This document shows, piece by piece, positions 47,284 to 54,990 of a stretch of 64,000 bases of DNA. The position numbers and the translations under genes were made by a program. How positions within the stretch are numbered: position 1 is the stretch's first letter; every line of letters begins with the position of its first letter. The notes beneath the pieces were generated by a model. It was given only the letters and a program-made list of their open reading frames with translations. It was not told the DNA's origin and did no database searches. The stretch comes from an uncultured Holophagaceae bacterium (GTDB lineage Bacteria; Acidobacteriota; Holophagae; Holophagales; Holophagaceae). The stretch spans positions 124,001-188,000 of the forward strand of contig CAIZZF010000026.1 in the NCBI GenBank assembly GCA_903937385.1, read 5' to 3'.

Positions 47284-48426
47284 TTACCGAAGCGCCCGCC
47301 CCACCTGCAGCAGGCGACAGACCCGGGCGGCAGCGGCTTCCAGCAGGGCGGCCCCCTGGGCCATGCAGTCCTCCAGCGCCATGGGCTGGGGCACGATGCT
47401 GGCAAGGCCGTCGATGCCATGGGCCAGCACGTCGTCGGCCCCCTCGCCCAGGCCGCCCGAAAGGCAGAGCACCGGGACGCCGTGCCGCTTGGCCACGGCG
47501 GCCACGCCCACGGGCGCCTTGCCCATGGCGGTCTGGAAGTCCGTGCGACCTTCGCCGGTGATGACCAGATCAGCATCCTTCACCAGGGCGTCGAAGCCCG
47601 TGGTCTCCAGCACGATGGCCACGCCGGGCCGGAGGCTGGCGGGGGTGAAGAACAGCAGGCCCGCGCCTAGGCCGCCGGCGGCGCCAGCGCCTGACTGGGT
47701 CGCCATGTCCCGGCCCGTGGCCTCGGCAGCCACGCGGGCAAAGACACCCAGGGCGGCATCGAGTTCGGCCACGATCTCGGGCGTGGCCCCCTTCTGCGGG
47801 CCATAGACCGCCGAGGCACCCCGGGGACCGCAGAGAGGATTGTCCACATCGCAGGCCACCAGGAGACTGGCCTCGGCCACGCGGGGATCCAGCCCGGAGA
47901 GGTCGATCTTCGCCAGCCGAGCCAGGGCGCCGCCACCTTCCGGCAGGTCCACGCCCGCAGCGTCGAGGAAGCGGATGCCCAGGGCGCGCGCCATGCCCGT
48001 GCCGCCATCGTTGGTGGCGCTGCCGCCGATGCCAATGACCAGCTTGCGCAGGCCCGCGTCGAGGGCGGCCTGCATCAGCTGGCCCGTGCCGTAGGTGCTG
48101 GTGAGGCGGGGATCGCGCTGGTCCTTCGGCACCAGGGGCAGGCCCGAGGCCGAGGCCATTTCAATGAAAGCCGTGGCCCCGTCGCCGGAGACGCCCCAGT
48201 GGGCGCGCACGGGGCTGCCCAGGGGACCACGCACCTCCGTGTGCCGCAGCTGCCCACCGGTGGCCGCCACCAGGGCCTCCACGGTGCCCTCGCCGCCATC
48301 GGCGATGGGCACCTTGAAGACCTCGGCAGTCGGAAACACGGCGTGGATGCCACGCTCCATGGCCTCGGCCACACCCAGGGCCGACACGCTGCCCTTGAAG
48401 GAATCCGGAGCAACGATGATGCGCAT
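47284..48426 (-). CDS. Glycerate 2-kinase (GlxK/GarK family)
   Basis: A 380-residue glycerate kinase of the GlxK/GarK fold, which makes 2-phosphoglycerate from D-glycerate and ATP. The family start MRIIVAPDSFKGS is present, as are VPIADGGEGTVEAL, GIGGSATNDGGTGMARALG, DVDNPLCGPRGASAVYGPQKGA and ITGEGRTDFQTAMGKAP. The ATG at 48426 has AGAGGTGG upstream; the ORF further upstream has no family match. Glycerate arises from glyoxylate by the tartronate-semialdehyde route, so this gene fits the malate synthase and permease neighbours. It follows the second LctP-family permease by 36 nt and is probably in its operon. Confidence 0.94.
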   Translation of the reverse strand: MRIIVAPDSFKGSVSALGVAEAMERGIHAVFPTAEVFKVPIADGGEGTVEALVAATGGQLRHTEVRGPLGSPVRAHWGVSGDGATAFIEMASASGLPLVPKDQRDPRLTSTYGTGQLMQAALDAGLRKLVIGIGGSATNDGGTGMARALGIRFLDAAGVDLPEGGGALARLAKIDLSGLDPRVAEASLLVACDVDNPLCGPRGASAVYGPQKGATPEIVAELDAALGVFARVAAEATGRDMATQSGAGAAGGLGAGLLFFTPASLRPGVAIVLETTGFDALVKDADLVITGEGRTDFQTAMGKAPVGVAAVAKRHGVPVLCLSGGLGEGADDVLAHGIDGLASIVPQPMALEDCMAQGAALLEAAAARVCRLLQVGRALR

Positions 48427-48462
48427 GGTATCCACCTCTCTCGGCACGTCAGGCTGACGGGA

Positions 48463-50094
48463 TCAGGGTACGAGCCCGGGGAACAGGAAGGCAAAGCCCC
48501 AGGTCATGAGGGCCAGCAGGATCACGTAGGGGATCGTGTACTTGATCGTCTGCCGCATGATGAGGCCTTCCTTGCCGGCCAGGCCCACGGCGGCGGCGGC
48601 GATGACGATGCTCTGGGGAGAGATCATCTTGCCCGCGGAAGCGCCGGCGCTGCCGGCCGAGGTCATGAGGATGTCCGACAGGCCCATGCCCTGGGCGGTG
48701 AGCTTCTGCAGGTTCCCGAAGAGGGCATTCGCCGAGGTGTTGCTGCCCGTGAGGAACACGCCGATGGTGCCGAAGAGGGGGCTCAGCAGCGGGTAGACGT
48801 GCTGGCTGACCAGGGCCACGATGCCGTTGGCCATGGTGGCCACCATGGAGATCTGCTTGTTGGCCAGGTCGCCGGCGAAGGCCAGCTTGGTCTTGGGATC
48901 GATGATGGGCAGGGCCAGGTTCATGACCGAGGCGATGGAGAGGATGCAGGCCACGGCGATGAAGGAGGGGATCATCTGCTTGAAGGTCTTGCCGACCTGC
49001 TCGCCCATCACGGAATACTTGATGCCCATGAAGGGGAAGGCGATGGCGCCGGCGATGAGCATGATGGTGCCGGGGGTCTGGAGCCAAGTGAACGCATAGA
49101 ACTTGGCAGGATTCGGGTCGGCGATCTGCACCTTGAACACAGCCCAGTTCCAGCCCGCCGTGGCACCGGAGAACAGGGGCTTGGTCTTGGGCAGGTTCAC
49201 CGCGATGACAAGAACAGCCAGGAGCAGGTAAGGCAGCCAGGAGAGGAACAGCTCCTTGAGGTTGAACGCCTTGGGGGTGTTGTCAGCCGGGGCGTCGCCC
49301 TCGAAGAGCCAGGGCTGGGCGTGCTTCTGGAACTTCAGGTAGATGGCCGTGGCGATGAGGCAGGCGAGTCCCGCCAGCACGGAGGTGAGGTCTGCGCCGA
49401 TGAAGTTGGACACCAGGAACTGGGTGATGGAGAAGCTGAGGCCGGCCACCAGGATGGTCCCGATGGCGCCCTTGAGGCCCTTGCTCTTGGACATGGCATA
49501 GACCGTGGCGAAGGCCATGATCAGCGCCAGCGGCGCCATGAAGCGGCCGGTCATCTGGGAGAGCTTCATGATGTCCAGGCCCGTGGTCTTGGCCAGGGTC
49601 ACCGTGGGAATGGCCAGGGAGCCGAAGGGCACGGGGCCCGTGTTGGCCACCAGGCAGACCAGGGCTGCCATCATCGGGTTGTAGCCCAGGCCGATGAGGA
49701 TGCTGGCGGGGATGGCCACCGGCGCGCCGAAGCCACAGATGCCCTCCAGGAAGGCGCCGAAGCCGAAGGCGATGAGCAGGGCCTGCGCGCGGCGGTCAAC
49801 GGTGAGGCTGGCCATGGCGCCCTGCATCTTGTCCATCCAGCCCGTGACCTTGAGGACGTTGTAGACCACCAGGGCGCCGAAGGGGATGTACATGATCGGG
49901 AAGAGCCCCGTGAGGCCGCCCTGGAGGGCTGCCAGCAGCGTCACCTTCGTCGGGAAGTGGAAGACGAAGATGGCCGTGAGCACGGTCACCAGCCAGGCCA
50001 CGGGGGCGACTTTGGCGGCCGGCTTCATCAGGATCGGGATTCCGATCAGGAGGACGATCAGGGGGAGCGTGGCCGCGAGGGCACTGTAGTGCAT
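48463..50094 (-). CDS. LctP-family L-lactate/glycolate permease 2
   Basis: A 543-residue paralogue of the permease at 43964. It has the same topology and signatures: GICGFGAPVAIPASILIGLGY, NTGPVPFGSLAIPTVTLA, GSNTSANALFGNLQ, SAGKMISPQSIVIAAAAVGL. The two differ through most loops, so they are old paralogues and may carry different hydroxy-acids (lactate, glycolate or glycerate). Given the glycerate kinase 36 nt downstream, glycerate is a reasonable guess for this one. The ATG at 50094 has a purine-rich AGGT site upstream. The upstream spacer carries repeated CATGCACC sites. Confidence 0.9.
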   Translation of the reverse strand: MHYSALAATLPLIVLLIGIPILMKPAAKVAPVAWLVTVLTAIFVFHFPTKVTLLAALQGGLTGLFPIMYIPFGALVVYNVLKVTGWMDKMQGAMASLTVDRRAQALLIAFGFGAFLEGICGFGAPVAIPASILIGLGYNPMMAALVCLVANTGPVPFGSLAIPTVTLAKTTGLDIMKLSQMTGRFMAPLALIMAFATVYAMSKSKGLKGAIGTILVAGLSFSITQFLVSNFIGADLTSVLAGLACLIATAIYLKFQKHAQPWLFEGDAPADNTPKAFNLKELFLSWLPYLLLAVLVIAVNLPKTKPLFSGATAGWNWAVFKVQIADPNPAKFYAFTWLQTPGTIMLIAGAIAFPFMGIKYSVMGEQVGKTFKQMIPSFIAVACILSIASVMNLALPIIDPKTKLAFAGDLANKQISMVATMANGIVALVSQHVYPLLSPLFGTIGVFLTGSNTSANALFGNLQKLTAQGMGLSDILMTSAGSAGASAGKMISPQSIVIAAAAVGLAGKEGLIMRQTIKYTIPYVILLALMTWGFAFLFPGLVP

Positions 50095-50140
50095 TGTTTA
50101 CCTCCAGGTGAACGAAACAGACGTTAGCAGGGAGGGGGTT

Positions 50141-50222
50141 CATGCACCGCAGTAAAATGCATCAAAAAACGAGGTTTCTTACAATGACTTAGACGACCCA
50201 TGCACCATCTATAAACAGATGG
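50141..50222. promoter_or_regulatory. Repeated CATGCACC sites and a 6-bp dyad upstream of permease 2
   Basis: CATGCACC occurs at 50141-50148 and again at 50199-50206, with a related ATGCATC between. A perfect dyad CCATCT-ataaac-AGATGG spans 50205-50222. The spacing suggests binding sites of a regulator acting on permease 2 and glycerate kinase. TGCAT cores recall the GATGC half-sites near the LysR gene, but the match is short. Confidence 0.4.
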
Positions 50223-50247
50223 GATATTCCCGGCGCAATTATCAGGT

Positions 50248-53200
50248 CTATTTGGTCTTGACGGGATCCGCCGGGCGCTTGGGCAGCTGCATGGGCGTCT
50301 CGGCCAGGCGCTTCAGGACCTCCTGGACCCCCCGCTCGAGTTGCAGATCCCGGCCCGCGAGCAGGGAGATCGGGTCATCCTCCACCTCGATGTCGGGGGT
50401 CACGCCCTTGCCTTCGATGATCCACTCGCCTGTGGGGGAGTTGGTGCCGGACTGGGGTACGAAGACACTGCCGCCGTCGATGAGCGGCGAGTTGCCGCCG
50501 CCCACGACGCCGCCCCAGGTGCGCTTGCCGATGAGGGGGCCGAGGCCCGCCGAGCGGAAGTGGTAGGGGAAGATGTCGCCGTCGCTGGCGCTGGTCTCGC
50601 TGGTGAGCGCCACCATGTACCCATGGAAGACCGTGGAGGGGTAGGTGGTGGGCTGGTCGCCCACGTGTCCGAAGCGGGTGCCCAGCAGCTTCTTGCCGAG
50701 GCGCTCCAGGATCATCTGGCTGATGTTCCCGCCGCCGTTGGCGCGGACGTCCACCACCAGACCTTCCTTGCGGATCTGCGGGTAGTACCACTTGATGAAC
50801 TCGTAGAGACCGGGAGCCCCCATGTCGGGGATGTGCAGGTAGCCCACCTTGCCGCCGCTGAGGCGGTCCACGGTCTCCTTGGAGCGCAGCACGAAGTCCA
50901 GGTAGCGCAGGCTCGCGTCGCTGTCGATGGGCCGGTAGGTGGCCTGCCGGGCGCCTTCGGCGACGGGCTTGTCATTGAGGGTGAGGGTCACGGCGAAGGT
51001 CTTGTTGCGGAGCAGCTGGTAGGGGTTGTCCTGGGCCTTCAGCTCCACGCCGTCGATGGCGAGGATGAAGTCCCCTTCCCGGGCATCCACGCCCACCTCG
51101 GTCAGGGGGCTCCGGTACTTGGGTTCCTCGTTGTGGCCCCGGTAGATCTTCGCGAGGCGGTAGCGGCCCGACGTGGCATCCAGCTCGATGCGGGCGCCGG
51201 GCAGGCCCACCTTGGCGCGCTCCGGCAGGTAGGCGTCGCCGCCTTCGGTGTAGGTGTGGCCGATGTTGAGCTCGGAGATGAGCTCCGTGAGGACGTAGGT
51301 CAGGTCCGAGCGGTGGGTCACATACTGCAGCCAGGGGCGGTACTGCTCGCGCAGGGCCTTCCAGTCATAGCCGTGCATGTTCTTCACGTAGAAGAAGTCC
51401 CGGAACCGACGCCAGGCCTCGTCGTAGACCTCGCGCCACTCCTCGGCGGGGATGCGGTCCACGTAGAGGTCCTTGGTGGAGACCGGCTTCTTGTCGCCGC
51501 CCTTGGGCTTGGCGTCCACCAACTGATAGCCACTGGCGGGGCCTTGTCCAGCCCGGGCCAGGATCTTTGTGCCGTCTTGGCTGAGGGTCCAGCCCTGCAC
51601 CTCAGTGAGCAGCTCACTCTCCTGGCGCTTCTTGAGGTCGAAGATCCAGAGGCTGCTGCCGCCGCCCCGGCGACCGGTGGCTTCGCCGTTCACGTTGGGG
51701 GCAGCCTTCGTGTAGAGCAGGAAGCCCCGGATGGCCTCGAGGGCGCTGAGGTTGTCCGCGGGCACGGGCACGCGGGTGCCGCGCTGCTCGAAGCCCTCGA
51801 AGTCGATGCGGACCGCGACCGGCGCCCGGGGGGCCTCGGCCTTCTTCTCGCCCTCTTCCCGCTTCTCGGCGCTGGCGCCGACTTCATCGCTCTCCTGCGG
51901 GAAGGGATGCGGCACGTCCCGGCGCAGGGCGTAGGCCACGATGTCCTGGTTGCGGTTGCCCGCGTAGTCGAACTCCAGGTTGCTCATCTGCGGCGCGTAG
52001 TCCCGGCGGCTGAGGGCGTAGAGGTACTTGCCCTCGGGATCCCAGGCGGGATCCATCACCGGGAACAGCTCCCCTGTCAGGCGGTGCAGCTGCTGGTCCG
52101 CCAGGCCCCAGACGTGGAGGCTGCGGACACCGTTGGGATTGCTGAGGGAGAAGGCCAGAAACTGGCCGTCCGGCGACCAGGCCAGGTCGCTCACGCGGCC
52201 GTTGGCATCCCGGGCGGCCTGCACCAGCTTCCGGTCGGCGAGGGTGACCACATACACCACACCATTCTTGTCGGTGGAGGCCAGGCGCTTGCCATCCGGG
52301 GCCCAGAAGGGGGCGTTGAGCTGCACGGCCAGGTCCGTGGTGAGGGCCTCGGGGCGGCCCTTGCCGTCCTGGGCCACCAGGTAGAGCTGGTCCTCGCCCG
52401 ACAGGTCTGAGATGAAGGCGATCTTCTTGCCATCCGGGGACCAGCGGGCGTGCTTGTCGTGGGCGCCGGAGCTGTTCGTCAGGTTCCGCACGGGGCCCTT
52501 CTCCACGGGCACCGTGAACACATCGCCCCGGGCCACGAAGAGGGCCCGCTCGCCCTTGGGGGACAGGGCGAAGCCTTCGATGTTGCGCTCGACGCTGATG
52601 CGCGAGGGCCGCGAGGCGCCGCCGTCCGTGGGCACGGTGATGGCGAGGGCCGTGTCGCCGCCGTCCTTCACGTTGAAGATGCGCAGCTCGCCGTTGAGCT
52701 CGTAGACGATGCGCGAGGCATGGTCGCTGGAGGGCCAGCGCACATCCCAGGTCTTCTGGAAGGTCAGCTGCTTCACGGCGTCCGTGGCTGGATCCACGGC
52801 GTAGAGATTGAGGGTGCCATCGCGGTCCGAGGCGAAGCAGACCTGGTCGCCGATCCACATGGGATCCCGCTCGGTGCGGGGGCTGGAGGCGATCTTCTTC
52901 TGCTGGCTCGTGGCGAGGTCGAAGACGTAGAGCTCCTGGGCCCAGCCGCCCTCGTAGCGCTTCCAGTGGCGGAAGTCGCGGAACATGGGCGCGTAGACGA
53001 TGCGCTTGCCATCGGGGGAGAAGGAACCCGGCCCGGCCGTGGGCATGGGCAGCTTCTTCGGCAGACCGCCCCCGACGAGGCTCACGGTGTAGAGGGCCGT
53101 GCGGCTGAGGACGCCATCCGCGTCCGTGCCGGCCCGGAAGAGCACGCTGCTGCCATCGGGCGTCCAGCCCACCACCTGGTGGTCGTAGCCGCCCCGCGGC

Positions 53201-53538
53201 GGCAGGGGCCCGACGGCGGGGTCAAAGGTGAGCTGGCGCGGAATGCCGCCGGTGCTGGGAATGACGTAGACCTGCTCGTCGCCGTCGTACTGCCCGGTGA
53301 AGGCGATCCACTTGCCGTCGGGGCTGAACTTGGCAAAGACCTCCAGGCCCGGATGGGCCGTGAGCCGCGTGGCCAAGCCGCCGGTGGTGGCAGCGGTCCA
53401 GAGGTCCCCGCCGTGGGTGAAGACCACGCGATCCCCATGAATGTCCGGGAAGCGCAGCAGCTTGGTCTGGGCCTGCGCCAAACCGGCCAGGGCCAGTGCC
53501 AGGGCCAAACCACGGAACATCAGAGCGGAACCAACCAT
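50248..53538 (-). CDS. Tricorn-type protease homologue (S41 family, secreted)
   Basis: A 1096-residue protease with a signal peptide (FRGLALALALAGLAQAQ). Two beta-propellers follow (about 30-330 and 330-640; repeated PDGKRIAFxS-type blade motifs such as FSPDGKWIAFTGQYDGDEQVYV and WSPDGKKIAFISDLSGEDQLYLV). Then come a linker, a PDZ domain (about 770-870) and a C-terminal S41 core. Catalytic residues line up with tricorn: His722 in KNMHGYDW, and Ser985-Asp986 in TSASDGDIF. Tricorn cuts peptides downstream of larger proteases; this version is probably periplasmic. It would feed the S46 peptidases or M20-type enzymes with substrates. The ATG at 53538 has GAGGTGA upstream. Confidence 0.93.
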   Translation of the reverse strand: MVGSALMFRGLALALALAGLAQAQTKLLRFPDIHGDRVVFTHGGDLWTAATTGGLATRLTAHPGLEVFAKFSPDGKWIAFTGQYDGDEQVYVIPSTGGIPRQLTFDPAVGPLPPRGGYDHQVVGWTPDGSSVLFRAGTDADGVLSRTALYTVSLVGGGLPKKLPMPTAGPGSFSPDGKRIVYAPMFRDFRHWKRYEGGWAQELYVFDLATSQQKKIASSPRTERDPMWIGDQVCFASDRDGTLNLYAVDPATDAVKQLTFQKTWDVRWPSSDHASRIVYELNGELRIFNVKDGGDTALAITVPTDGGASRPSRISVERNIEGFALSPKGERALFVARGDVFTVPVEKGPVRNLTNSSGAHDKHARWSPDGKKIAFISDLSGEDQLYLVAQDGKGRPEALTTDLAVQLNAPFWAPDGKRLASTDKNGVVYVVTLADRKLVQAARDANGRVSDLAWSPDGQFLAFSLSNPNGVRSLHVWGLADQQLHRLTGELFPVMDPAWDPEGKYLYALSRRDYAPQMSNLEFDYAGNRNQDIVAYALRRDVPHPFPQESDEVGASAEKREEGEKKAEAPRAPVAVRIDFEGFEQRGTRVPVPADNLSALEAIRGFLLYTKAAPNVNGEATGRRGGGSSLWIFDLKKRQESELLTEVQGWTLSQDGTKILARAGQGPASGYQLVDAKPKGGDKKPVSTKDLYVDRIPAEEWREVYDEAWRRFRDFFYVKNMHGYDWKALREQYRPWLQYVTHRSDLTYVLTELISELNIGHTYTEGGDAYLPERAKVGLPGARIELDATSGRYRLAKIYRGHNEEPKYRSPLTEVGVDAREGDFILAIDGVELKAQDNPYQLLRNKTFAVTLTLNDKPVAEGARQATYRPIDSDASLRYLDFVLRSKETVDRLSGGKVGYLHIPDMGAPGLYEFIKWYYPQIRKEGLVVDVRANGGGNISQMILERLGKKLLGTRFGHVGDQPTTYPSTVFHGYMVALTSETSASDGDIFPYHFRSAGLGPLIGKRTWGGVVGGGNSPLIDGGSVFVPQSGTNSPTGEWIIEGKGVTPDIEVEDDPISLLAGRDLQLERGVQEVLKRLAETPMQLPKRPADPVKTK

Positions 53539-53619
53539 CAGGTCACCTCGCAAGGGAGATCAGCATTGTAATACGAGGCAGCCAGCCCGGGCGGGATTCC
53601 CCAAGGGCTCCATGCGATC

Positions 53620-54939
53620 ATGCGGGCCATGGACGCGCCTCTCTCTGTCAAGCGCCTGCTGGAGCAGGTAAAGACCCGCATCGAACCGCCCTTCTCGGCG
53701 GTCTGCGTGGTGGGGGAGGTCTCGAACTTCAAGGTCTCAGGCAAGCACTGGTACTTCACCCTCAAGGAGGAAGGCGCCGCCATCGGGTGCGCGGTCTGGG
53801 CCAGCGCCCAGCGGTTCCTGCCCCAGCGCCCGGCAGATGGGCAGCGGGTGGTGCTCAAGGGCAGCCTCGACCTCTACGTGCCCGGCGGAAGCCTCAAGCT
53901 CATCGTCACCCACTGCGAGCCCGCCGGCGTGGGCGATCTCCAGGCCCGCCTGCGGCAGCTGGAGGCGGAGCTCCGCGGCCAGGGGTTCTTCGACCGGCCC
54001 AAGCGCCCCCTGCCCCGCTTCCCACGCAAGCTCGGGGTGGTGGCGGCCCTGGGTGGGGCCGCCCTGCGGGACGTGTTGGAAGTGACCGCCGGGCGCGCCC
54101 CGGGTATTCACCTGCTCATCGCCCCCGCCGCGGCCCAGGGCGAGCGCTGCGTGCCCGAGACCCTGCTGGCCCTGCAGGAGCTCCAGGATCCCCACTGGGG
54201 CTGCGAGGCGCTGCTGCTGGTGCGCGGCGGCGGCAGCCTGGAGGACCTCTGGGCCTTCAACGACCCGGCCCTGGTGCGGGCCGTGGCGGACTGCCGCATC
54301 CCCGTCATCACGGGCGTGGGCCACGAGATCGACACGACCCTGGTGGACCTGGCGGCGGACCGGCGGGCGGCGACCCCCAGCCAGGCGGCGGAGCTGGCCA
54401 CCCCGGACCGGCAGGCCCTGGCGGCGGACCTGCGCCGCCGCGGCGAGGCCCTCCTCGCCAAGACTCAGTGGCGCCTGCGAGGTCTGGAGACCACCCTCAA
54501 CCTCCTGGTGGACCAGGGCCTGCAGCGGGTCGAGCCCCTGGCGGCACCGGCCCTGCGCCTCGCGGGCCTCGGCCAGCGCCTGGCCCTCGCCCACCCCAGC
54601 CGCCACCTGGACCAGGCTGTCACCCGGGCGGCCCTGCTGCGGCAGCGGCTGCGCCACGCCGCCGCCCTCGTGGCCCGGGAGGCAGACCTGCCCCGGGTGC
54701 GGGAGGCCCAGCGCCGTCTGGCCCCGGCAGCCCTCCGAAGCCTCCAGCGCCGGGATCAGCGCTTGGCTGTGCTGGCCCAGCGGCTCCAGGGCCTGGACCC
54801 CACGGGCCCGCTCCAGCGAGGCTTCGTGTTGGCCCTGGACGGGGAGGGGCGCCCCGTGACCCGGGCCGCCGCCCTACCCGCCGGCGCCGGCCTCCGGCTG
54901 CGCTGGCAGGACGGGGAGCGCAAGGCCCATCTGGACTGA
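53620..54939 (+). CDS. xseA: Exodeoxyribonuclease VII large subunit
   Basis: A 439-residue XseA, the catalytic large subunit of exonuclease VII, which degrades single-stranded DNA from both ends. The N-terminal OB-fold (about 5-100) has FSAVCVVGEVSNFKVSGKHWYFTLK. The catalytic domain has RKLGVVAALGGAALRDVL, LLLVRGGGSLEDLWAFND and the family signature GVGHEIDTTLVDLAADRR followed by TPSQAAE. A long coiled-coil C-terminus (about 270-400) binds XseB subunits, and a GFVLALD tail ends the chain. An ATG at 53629 is an alternative start. The small subunit gene xseB is not next to it. It is divergent from the tricorn gene across 81 nt. Confidence 0.95.
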   Translation: MRAMDAPLSVKRLLEQVKTRIEPPFSAVCVVGEVSNFKVSGKHWYFTLKEEGAAIGCAVWASAQRFLPQRPADGQRVVLKGSLDLYVPGGSLKLIVTHCEPAGVGDLQARLRQLEAELRGQGFFDRPKRPLPRFPRKLGVVAALGGAALRDVLEVTAGRAPGIHLLIAPAAAQGERCVPETLLALQELQDPHWGCEALLLVRGGGSLEDLWAFNDPALVRAVADCRIPVITGVGHEIDTTLVDLAADRRAATPSQAAELATPDRQALAADLRRRGEALLAKTQWRLRGLETTLNLLVDQGLQRVEPLAAPALRLAGLGQRLALAHPSRHLDQAVTRAALLRQRLRHAAALVAREADLPRVREAQRRLAPAALRSLQRRDQRLAVLAQRLQGLDPTGPLQRGFVLALDGEGRPVTRAAALPAGAGLRLRWQDGERKAHLD

Positions 54940-54990
54940 CCAAATCTCAGGCAGCCCCTGCCCAGAGTCGATAGAGGACTAGGCAGGGGT

